This document shows positions 7,356 through 12,723 of a stretch of DNA of 23,081 bases, in pieces. Position numbers and translations under genes: made by a program. Under the pieces are notes generated by a model that worked only from the letters and a program-made list of their open reading frames with translations, was not told the origin of the DNA and ran no database searches. Positions within the stretch are counted from its first letter, which is position 1; each line of letters opens with the position of its first letter. Source of the stretch: a virus; IMG/VR virus record IMGVR_UViG_3300032561_000137, positions 1-23,081 of that record; one strand, written 5' to 3'.

Positions 7356-8051
7356 ATGAAAGGTTATATTTATAAAATAATAAGTCCATCGGGTAGAATA
7401 TACATTGGGCAGACAATAAACTTAAAACAGCGATTAAGTAGATATAAAGGAAAACATTGCAAAACGCAAACAAAGTTGTATAGAAGTATTGAAAAGTATG
7501 GCTGGGAATCCCATATATTTGAGGTTATTGAAGAATGTTTTGTTGAACTGTTAGAAGAAAGAGAAATATTTTGGATAAAAGAATATAATAGTTTTATATT
7601 TGGGTTGAACTGTAATGAAGGCGGCATAGGTATAAAAAATATTGGACATACTGATGAAGCTAAGAAAAAAATGAGCGAAGCAGCTAAAGGCAGAGTTGTA
7701 AGTGATGAAACTAAGAAGAAAATGAGCGAATCGCATAAAGGAATTACATTCTCGGAAGAAACTAAGAAAAAAATTAGCGAATCTAATAAAGGTAAAATTA
7801 TATCAGATGAAACAAAACAAAAATTAAGTGCTGCGCAAACAAATAAAAAATACACCATGGAAGCTAAAAATAAGATGAGTGAATCAGCAAAGAAAAGAAA
7901 AAGGAGCAAAGTTTCGGAAGAAACAAAATTGAAAATTAGCGAATCACATAAAAATAAAAAAGTTTCGGAAAAAACAAAATTAAAAATGAAAAAAGCCGCA
8001 TTAGAAAGACATAAAAAATATAGGAAAAAGAAAGGTATAAAAAATAAATAA
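7356..8051 (+). CDS. GIY-YIG homing endonuclease with NUMOD3 repeats
   Basis: A 231-residue free-standing homing endonuclease. The N-terminal GIY-YIG nuclease has Y4-I-Y6 (GYIYKI), Y16-I-G18 (RIYIGQT), a conserved Arg (R26 in LKQRL) and the metal-binding Glu in the segment ELLEEREIFWIKEY. From about residue 98 the protein is built of six or seven tandem NUMOD3-type DNA-binding repeats, each like S-x-E-T-K-K-K-M/I-S-E-S-x-K-G, and it ends in a very basic tail. Family members cleave a site in an allelic locus and copy themselves there. It is alone on the plus strand between two minus-strand operons, and its stop is 2 nt from the convergent RNase H stop with no strong terminator between. Confidence 0.93.
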   Translation: MKGYIYKIISPSGRIYIGQTINLKQRLSRYKGKHCKTQTKLYRSIEKYGWESHIFEVIEECFVELLEEREIFWIKEYNSFIFGLNCNEGGIGIKNIGHTDEAKKKMSEAAKGRVVSDETKKKMSESHKGITFSEETKKKISESNKGKIISDETKQKLSAAQTNKKYTMEAKNKMSESAKKRKRSKVSEETKLKISESHKNKKVSEKTKLKMKKAALERHKKYRKKKGIKNK

Positions 8052-8053
8052 CA

Positions 8054-8521
8054 TCATGTTATGGATTCATACCATGTGTCTATAGCCCAGTTTAAATTAT
8101 TTTTGCTGTTTGATGCCGCAGTTGCTAATTCATCACAGCGATTATTGCCTGCATTAGAAGCATGTCCTTTAACCCAAATCATGTTAATAGTATAATTATC
8201 TCTTAGAGTAAGAAATTCTTTCCACAAATCTACATTTGCTTTACCCTTGAAGTTAGTTTTAACCCAATTATCTATCCAACCTTTAGAGATTGAATTAACT
8301 ACATACGCAGAATCAGAATAAATATCTAATGTTACATTTTTTACCTTAAGACATTTAATTGCTTCTATAACAGCAGTCAATTCCATCCTTTGGTTTGTTG
8401 TGTGACGAAATGAACCAGAGATTTCTTTTCTATGAGTACCTGATTCAAGTATAGCACCCCAACCACCAGGTCCGGGGTTTGTAGGCGCACAACTGCCATC
8501 AGTGTATATTGTTATAGTCAT
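8054..8521 (-). CDS. rnhA: Ribonuclease HI
   Basis: A 155-residue RNase HI of normal bacterial length, which degrades the RNA strand of RNA-DNA hybrids, for example primers in replication. The catalytic set is complete: D8 (IYTDGSC), E47 (RMELTAVIEA), D70 (YSDSAYV), and D130 in GNNRCDELA, with H120 in the flexible KGHASNAGN loop. A basic handle region (about 80-100) is present. The start overlaps the end of the acyltransferase gene by 23 nt, making it the last gene of the lipoprotein/nucleotidyltransferase/acyltransferase operon. Its job is probably phage replication rather than the envelope functions of the genes before it. Confidence 0.96.
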   Translation of the reverse strand: MTITIYTDGSCAPTNPGPGGWGAILESGTHRKEISGSFRHTTNQRMELTAVIEAIKCLKVKNVTLDIYSDSAYVVNSISKGWIDNWVKTNFKGKANVDLWKEFLTLRDNYTINMIWVKGHASNAGNNRCDELATAASNSKNNLNWAIDTWYESIT

Positions 8522-9218
8522 ATTTTTTTAATTCAGTTTCTATAATAGAATATACTTTTTGTTTTAATTCTTCCACAGTCAATCCATACGGACTAACAGG
8601 TGGCATAACAATAGCTCTATTTTTACCTGGAATTATTTTCCACCAAGCAGTATAATGCCATCTGCTAATAGTATCAGGTAAAACTATTGGCACTATACTA
8701 GTTTGTGTGTCAACCGCAATTTTAAATGCACCGTCATAGAAATTGATAAGTGTATTTTCAGTAGTATTAAATTTGCCTTCTGGAAATAAGAATATACTAT
8801 TACCATCATTAACATATTGAAGCAGTTTCTTAAAACTACTTCTCCTGCTTTCTTGAGAATTTCTATCAACCATTACAACTATTTGACGATATATTAGACC
8901 AATAATAAATTTTCGTGAAAATTCTTTATTACCTAATACTCTAAAATAATTATCTATTGCTGAGAAAATAACCATACTATCTAAATAAGATATATGATTA
9001 GCAACATAAACATATTTACCATTTGACACACTTCCAATTTTTTCGACAGGCATACCTATCATGAATAGCCAATATTTGCTCCAATATTTTACAATATTGA
9101 ATATAATTTTATCGGCATTAAATATGCTTATAAATAATGTAACTGGCAATATAATTACTATACTTGTAACAAATACAATAAGTATATACAAGATATAAAA
9201 TGGTTGAAGTATTTTCAT
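8499..9218 (-). CDS. PlsC-like 1-acylglycerol-3-phosphate acyltransferase
   Basis: A 239-residue membrane-associated acyltransferase. A hydrophobic N-terminal helix (about 7-33) anchors it. Motif I is N74-H75-ISYL-D80, the catalytic H-x4-D of the glycerolipid acyltransferase family; motif III is FPEG (145-148); motif IV-like SIVPIVLPDT is at about 174-183. PlsC enzymes transfer an acyl chain to lysophosphatidic acid at the inner membrane, although relatives acylate other lysolipids or ornithine lipids. All motifs are intact and the length is normal, so activity is likely. Its ATG shares a TAATG overlap with the upstream nucleotidyltransferase gene. A phage-encoded copy is unusual; host acquisition is plausible, and a role in membrane remodelling is inferred. 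Confidence 0.92.
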   Translation of the reverse strand: MKILQPFYILYILIVFVTSIVIILPVTLFISIFNADKIIFNIVKYWSKYWLFMIGMPVEKIGSVSNGKYVYVANHISYLDSMVIFSAIDNYFRVLGNKEFSRKFIIGLIYRQIVVMVDRNSQESRRSSFKKLLQYVNDGNSIFLFPEGKFNTTENTLINFYDGAFKIAVDTQTSIVPIVLPDTISRWHYTAWWKIIPGKNRAIVMPPVSPYGLTVEELKQKVYSIIETELKKYDYNNIH

Positions 9219-10030
9219 TAGTAGGTTATTTCATTTTCAAATGCGTCATAAAAAGGAGTTAAATCAAATTTAGATAAAGCATTTTGCTTAGAAAACCAAG
9301 CAGTTGGCATTTTCATCAAATTCTGAATTTCCCTATCAAGTTTAACTTGATTTTCCACGGACATATATTTTGGCAAATTTAAGGTATTGTTATTGAACTT
9401 ATGATTCAATTCCTCTCTTAATTCTGTTACAATTTTTTGACCATGTGCTAACCAGCGTTTTTTCTCTGTAAAATCATTTTCACTAATTGCTTTTAATTGA
9501 GCAAAGATTGCCAAAAATTCATCATTGATTAAGCGAAAATTGCCATCTAAAATAGATTGTGCAAAATAGTAACCACGCAAAATATGACCTAATGACTTAA
9601 TCTGTTCACGATGTCCTTTTGCTTTATGATAATGCTGAATATCACGCCTTGCAAAACCAAGATAACTTCTTACAATGGCATAATTTGTAAAGGCATCTTT
9701 CATATCATACAAGAAGCTTAGTGGCGTATTTTTAAAAGCATCAGAGTGTACAATTTCAAATAAAACTGTACTATCACCTCTTAATAAGTTATGCAAAAAA
9801 GTATGCAAACTTACAAATATATGATCTTTACCTTCTTCTTTATATTGCAGATGGTGATGCGATTTTAGGAAACTATTCAATTCATTTACAGATGTAGCAT
9901 ATACATAATGTATATCTACATCCGAAAATTCATCGCTAGTATTATACAATACCGAACCGAATTGACATTGAGCCAATGAAGCCATTTTCATGGCTTCAAA
10001 TGACTCAATATCTTTAATATGAATATTCAT
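9218..10030 (-). CDS. Pol-beta-superfamily nucleotidyltransferase (YcgL/RlaP-like)
   Basis: A 270-residue protein. The nucleotidyltransferase signature is G25-S26 followed by D37-V-D39 (GSVLYNTSDEFSDVDI), the metal- and NTP-binding triad region of the pol-beta superfamily. Further on are HTFLHNLLRGDSTVLFE (about 76-92), a helical segment with RSYLGFARRDI, and SLGHILRGYYFAQSIL with RLIND. This order resembles the COG3541/PF10127 group (YcgL; RNA-repair-associated nucleotidyltransferases), recalled from memory. The substrate could be an RNA end or a small molecule. It lies in a TAATG-coupled chain between the RGGFG lipoprotein and the PlsC-like gene. A second, shorter nucleotidyltransferase is at 21575-22171. 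Confidence 0.8.
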   Translation of the reverse strand: MNIHIKDIESFEAMKMASLAQCQFGSVLYNTSDEFSDVDIHYVYATSVNELNSFLKSHHHLQYKEEGKDHIFVSLHTFLHNLLRGDSTVLFEIVHSDAFKNTPLSFLYDMKDAFTNYAIVRSYLGFARRDIQHYHKAKGHREQIKSLGHILRGYYFAQSILDGNFRLINDEFLAIFAQLKAISENDFTEKKRWLAHGQKIVTELREELNHKFNNNTLNLPKYMSVENQVKLDREIQNLMKMPTAWFSKQNALSKFDLTPFYDAFENEITY

Positions 10031-10407
10031 TACGATGCAGATGAACCATGTGCTGATGAACCAAATCCACCTCTTGAAGTATAAGAAGCATGTCCTATAG
10101 AACCATGTGGCACACTTACACGGGCTACTCTACCACCCGATGTGGCTGCATAACCACCACTACGAGTTCTATATACAACCGAAGTATGATTGCAGACATG
10201 CCCGCCATAATACCCATATGAGTAATCTACATAGAATGGGTAATAATATATCATCGGTGAATAACCATAACCATCATCTACATAATAGTTATCATCCCAA
10301 TTAGGGTCGGTTAGTGTCGGGTGCCTATGTAGTGCATGTGGGTGATGATTGCAGGATGCAATCGAAGCCGCAAGCAACCCAATTGTTATTGCATTACTTT
10401 TTCGCAT
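10030..10407 (-). CDS. YgiB/DUF1190-like small lipoprotein with RGGFG motif
   Basis: A 125-residue probable lipoprotein. Its signal peptide MRKSNAITIGLLAASIASC ends in an I-A-S-C lipobox (Cys19). The mature part is low-complexity: His/Pro-rich, then Asp/Tyr-rich with YYYPFYVDYSYGYYGG, then Gly/Ser/Arg-rich, ending SRGGFGSSAHGSSAS. The closing R-G-G-F-G followed by small residues resembles the C-terminus of E. coli YgiB/YjfM (DUF1190), whose genes sit next to ygiC/yjfC. A YgiC-like ATP-grasp gene lies about 0.9 kb upstream here. The protein may be a substrate of that enzyme. Similarity is at motif level only, as the rest does not align by eye. It is linked by TAATG to genes on both sides. Confidence 0.65.
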   Translation of the reverse strand: MRKSNAITIGLLAASIASCNHHPHALHRHPTLTDPNWDDNYYVDDGYGYSPMIYYYPFYVDYSYGYYGGHVCNHTSVVYRTRSGGYAATSGGRVARVSVPHGSIGHASYTSRGGFGSSAHGSSAS

Positions 10408-10664
10408 TAGTTGGCATTTTTAGAAAGGTTAATAAACATTTGATACCTACGCCAATGAGTAACAACAGTATCTACATACTGTTCATCGCCATTAGCATCA
10501 GTATAAGTTCTTTCTGTTTCTAAGGTATCGGTTTTCATACCTAAACTTGGTATAGTATCTTTATGAGATATAATCCCAATAAAATTACCATCTGCGTTAT
10601 ATACGCTATCAGTGTAACTTACAATAGTGTTTCTTTCAGTATTGTATTGGTTAATTTCAACCAC
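10407..10664 (-). pseudogene. Downstream part of a frameshifted lipoprotein gene
   Basis: An 85-residue frame whose only start is GTG 10664, with no promoter or leader of its own. The same frame is already open upstream of the GTG and reads NNEVDKHGTCVVEINQY, so the coding signal continues leftwards in the protein. The body (YTDSVYNADGNFIGIISHKDTIP, then TDANGDEQYVDTVVTHWRRYQMFINL) looks like a secreted beta-rich domain with Thr/Asp-rich turns. It lacks its signal peptide, which is supplied in another frame at 10619-10771. Either a one-base indel splits one gene, or a -1 slip joins the parts. It ends in TAATG with the next lipoprotein gene. Confidence 0.6.
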
Positions 10665-10771
10665 ACAAGTGCCGTGTTTATCAACCTCATTGTTTGTTTT
10701 GTGGTTTCTGGTTCATCATTACATGATGTGAGCAGAAATAACGCAAAAATTGGAATAAGAAGTTTTTTCAT
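10619..10771 (-). pseudogene. Upstream part of a frameshifted lipoprotein gene (signal peptide)
   Basis: A 50-codon frame from ATG 10771. Residues 1-17 are a clear lipoprotein signal peptide, MKKLLIPIFALFLLTSC, followed by an acidic linker NDEPETTK that resembles a Bacteroidota lipoprotein export signal. After about residue 26 the frame degenerates and stops at TAA 10619-10621. A -1 change of frame near the AAAA run (about 10709-10714) would join it to the frame at 10407-10664, giving about 105-110 residues. It has its own Bacteroidota promoter 16 nt upstream. Other readings are a sequencing error or programmed slippage. Confidence 0.6.
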
Positions 10772-10787
10772 TGCTTAATAATTTTTA

Positions 10788-10819
10788 CAAAAATAGTTAA
10801 AAAATGTGAAATAGACAAA
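10788..10819 (-). promoter_or_regulatory. Bacteroidota-type promoter for lipoprotein/acyltransferase operon
   Basis: Minus strand: TTTG (10819-10816), 20 nt, TATTTTTG (10795-10788), matching TAnnTTTG. It serves the operon 10771-8054. Confidence 0.7.
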
Positions 10820-10840
10820 TAATTTATGTTAAATAAAAGT

Positions 10841-10980
10841 TAAAAAAAGAACCCTCTCGGCGTGGATGTTGCCACCGTTCACAGTTGATATAGTACGCTA
10901 ATACTAAACGGACCTGCCACCAGAATACCTTCCCGAAACTATACTTGCGTCCAAGTTTAACTACAAGGGTTCTTTTTTTA
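10841..10980. ncRNA. Candidate structured RNA enclosed by a 15-bp stem
   Basis: A 140-nt element between a stop codon and a promoter, visibly richer in G+C than its surroundings and without a plausible ORF. A perfect 15-bp outer stem (10841-10855 with 10966-10980, AGAACCCT / AGGGTTCT plus seven A/T pairs) closes it. Inside are GTGG/CCAC (10862-10865 with 10872-10875), a composite stem CCGTT/AACGG with TAGTA/TACTA (10875-10911), and ACTTG-CGTC-CAAGT (10943-10956). TGCCACC occurs twice. The outer stem gives a U-run on either strand. On the minus strand it follows directly from the gene at 10978, sharing its stop codon, so it is probably a processed 3' part of that transcript. No promoter was found for a plus-strand RNA. 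I do not recognise the family. Confidence 0.6.
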
Positions 10981-11322
10981 TTTTTTTAGCAGTTCTATAT
11001 CGGATTTATCGAAATTATCTTGCCAAGTGCTGGCGCCATCATGATAATCCATTGCGATGTCTATTGTGCCATCGGCATTATGACTTATAAGCAGGAAATG
11101 TTCATCTTCTTTCATACTTAGCACCTTAAATAAGGTATCATCTAACAATAGATATTCATCACACAAATCATTAAAGGCTTCAACCCAATCATCATAGCCA
11201 GATTTTTCTAAACCTTTATTTCTGATTGATTTAGATTTTTCTTTAACCTTTCTTTCACAGAATTGTAAAAGAGTTTCGTTAGTTAAAGTAACTTTACGGA
11301 GTTTTGCTTGTATATTTGCCAT
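10978..11322 (-). CDS. Hypothetical protein downstream of the amidoligase (114 aa)
   Basis: A 114-residue protein of unrecognised family. The N-terminal half is basic and helical (NETLLQFCERKVKEKSKSI); the C-terminal half is acidic and probably alpha/beta (LFKVLSMKEDEHFLLISHN, then DGTIDIAMDYHDG). No signal peptide is present. It starts 1 nt after the stop of the ATP-grasp gene, so the two are coexpressed and may work together, for example as an accessory of the amidoligase. Its stop codon TAA lies within the first three bases of the outer stem of the structured RNA element, which suggests that the RNA also shapes the end of this transcript. Confidence 0.75.
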   Translation of the reverse strand: MANIQAKLRKVTLTNETLLQFCERKVKEKSKSIRNKGLEKSGYDDWVEAFNDLCDEYLLLDDTLFKVLSMKEDEHFLLISHNADGTIDIAMDYHDGASTWQDNFDKSDIELLKK

Positions 11323-11323
11323 T

Positions 11324-12463
11324 TTATTCAGATATTATATGTGGTAAAAATCTTGATAAATTATCAGTAATTGGTGTTAAACTTTCACGAATACTCATAC
11401 CTGCTGCTTCGCCGCCTATAATCCAACTACCTATAATTGCATAATTATTATCAATATATGAAATTTCTGCTCTTTTTTGATATATTAAAGAAGTGGTATC
11501 ATATTCGCCATCTGTCTGTGCGGCAACTGCTAATTTATCATAAATTGTTATATTAGCACCTTCACGGCTGTAAATTGGTTTACTAACATAATCAATCATT
11601 GTATTAGGTGAATCAAAATAACACTCTAATAAGTTTGGATGATCAGGAAACATTTCCCATAAGATAGGAAGAATGCCTTTATTAGAAAGTATTGCTTTCC
11701 AGGCAGGTTCAATCCATTTAGATTGATTTTTATCTTTGATGATATTAACACCAAAATCTTCTGCTATTAACCATTCGTATGGATATAATTTGAATATATT
11801 TTTGATTGGTTGACATTCCATGTCAACAAAACATTCATGTTTTGAGTCCCAGCCAATTTCATCAATATACAAGAACTTAGTTTTAAGTCCTGCTTGATGA
11901 GCAGTGTCACGAAGATATTCAACCGTAGTAAAATCTTCGATGGATTCACGAACACAAGTAAAGTGAACTGTTTCACCATTAAAATATTCTAAGCAGCTTG
12001 CCCAGTAACCAATTAATCTTTCATGTATTGAATTGAACTGGTCTTTATCTTTAAATAAATCTTGCAACCAGAACCATTGCACAACTGAACATTCATAAAG
12101 CGATGTAGGGGTATCGGCATTGAACTCTAACATTTTAGGTTCTGAGCCGTTTGTATATGCTAAGTCAAAGCGACCGTACACACAAGGTTCTTCATTTTCC
12201 CAGCTTCTTTCGATTAAAGGAATAAGATTTTTATCAATATGGAGTTTTTCATATAGGTTGTTGTCCATAACATATTGAACAGCTTTTAAGCACATTTCGT
12301 ATAGTTCATTTGTTACGGCTTCTATTTTATCAACTTCGTTTGGTAAAAACGAGTAAAACGCACTTTCATCCCAATAGATATTATTGAGAGAATGGAAATT
12401 AAAAGATAAATCTTCTAATTTCTTTTGGTAGTTATGTCGTGGACTTATTTTGATGCGCTTCAT
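11324..12463 (-). CDS. Glutathionylspermidine synthase-like ATP-grasp amidoligase (YgiC/YjfC type)
   Basis: A 379-residue ATP-grasp enzyme of the GSP-synthetase family (PF03738), without the N-terminal amidase domain of E. coli Gss, and therefore like YgiC/YjfC in length and layout. Conserved stretches: YGRFDLAY (about 96-103), LEFNADTPTSLYE (112-124), IHERLIGYW, FKLYPYEWL, WIEPAWKAILSNKGILPILWE (252-272), HPNLLE, SKPIYSREGANI (295-306) and a final GSWIIGGEAAGMSIRES plus SRFLPH. Family enzymes form amide bonds using ATP, joining a carboxylate (such as glutathione) to an amine. The true substrate is unknown; YgiC/YjfC types are thought to modify peptides or surface proteins. It heads its operon, under the promoter at 12483-12513. 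Confidence 0.92.
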   Translation of the reverse strand: MKRIKISPRHNYQKKLEDLSFNFHSLNNIYWDESAFYSFLPNEVDKIEAVTNELYEMCLKAVQYVMDNNLYEKLHIDKNLIPLIERSWENEEPCVYGRFDLAYTNGSEPKMLEFNADTPTSLYECSVVQWFWLQDLFKDKDQFNSIHERLIGYWASCLEYFNGETVHFTCVRESIEDFTTVEYLRDTAHQAGLKTKFLYIDEIGWDSKHECFVDMECQPIKNIFKLYPYEWLIAEDFGVNIIKDKNQSKWIEPAWKAILSNKGILPILWEMFPDHPNLLECYFDSPNTMIDYVSKPIYSREGANITIYDKLAVAAQTDGEYDTTSLIYQKRAEISYIDNNYAIIGSWIIGGEAAGMSIRESLTPITDNLSRFLPHIISE

Positions 12464-12482
12464 AAAAAATGCTAACTTTTTA

Positions 12483-12513
12483 CAAAGATAGCATTAATTA
12501 TTTACTTTTAAAA
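12483..12513 (-). promoter_or_regulatory. Bacteroidota-type promoter for amidoligase operon
   Basis: Minus strand TATCTTTG (12490-12483) is a perfect -7 box 19 nt before ATG 12463. At the -33 position the sequence is TTTT rather than TTTG (12513-12510), with the usual 19-nt spacing, so the upstream half is weaker. Confidence 0.65.
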
Positions 12514-12560
12514 GTGATTTTTGTTAAAAAATATACAAAAATATACAAAACAAAAATATA

Positions 12561-12570
12561 TTAATATATA
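12561..12570 (+). promoter_or_regulatory. TTAATATATA start-site box before HTH/nuclease cassette
   Basis: The decamer TTAATATATA ends 4 nt before ATG 12575; identical copies stand before the HNH and GIY-YIG genes. Confidence 0.5.
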
Positions 12571-12574
12571 CATT

Positions 12575-12718
12575 ATGGAAATGAAGGCAAAAGAAGTTTT
12601 AGAAAAGTATAAAATTAGCAGAAACACACTTACTAATTGGGTTAAAAAAGGTTTAATTAAAGTAAAATTAACACCATCTGGTAGATATATCTACATAATA
12701 GAAGATAAAAATGATTAA
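12575..12718 (+). CDS. MerR/excisionase-like helix-turn-helix protein (47 aa)
   Basis: A 47-residue protein that is little more than one winged helix-turn-helix of the MerR/excisionase type: KAKEVLEKYKISRNTLTNWVK (helices 1-2 with recognition helix), then GLIKVKLTPSGRYIYI (wing). A TTG 54 nt upstream would lengthen the frame, but ATG 12575 fits the family start and follows the TTAATATATA box. The nuclease gene starts 5 nt after its stop, so they form a two-gene cassette. The HTH could bind the cassette's own promoter or help the nuclease choose its target; similar stand-alone HTH modules form part of IS607-type recombinases, but no recombinase domain is present. Confidence 0.78.
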   Translation: MEMKAKEVLEKYKISRNTLTNWVKKGLIKVKLTPSGRYIYIIEDKND

Positions 12719-12723
12719 TAAAA

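Noticed and set aside
8048-8062. ATAACAT/ATGTTAT inverted repeat as a terminator between the GIY-YIG and RNase H genes
   Set aside because: A 7-bp AT-rich stem with a one-base spacer and no U-run is too weak to call.
10841-10980. Resemblance of the minus strand to a cobalamin riboswitch (GGGAA, GGTG, CAACTGTGA in order)
   Set aside because: The spacing is wrong, the conserved 3' part with the GAAG and GACCTGCC elements is absent on that strand, and the position after a stop codon rather than in a leader does not fit a riboswitch.
12521-12574. Extended TTG start for the 47-aa HTH protein
   Set aside because: The added residues are Lys/Ile/Tyr-rich translation of AT-rich leader DNA including the TTAATATATA box; the ATG at 12575 gives the normal family start.
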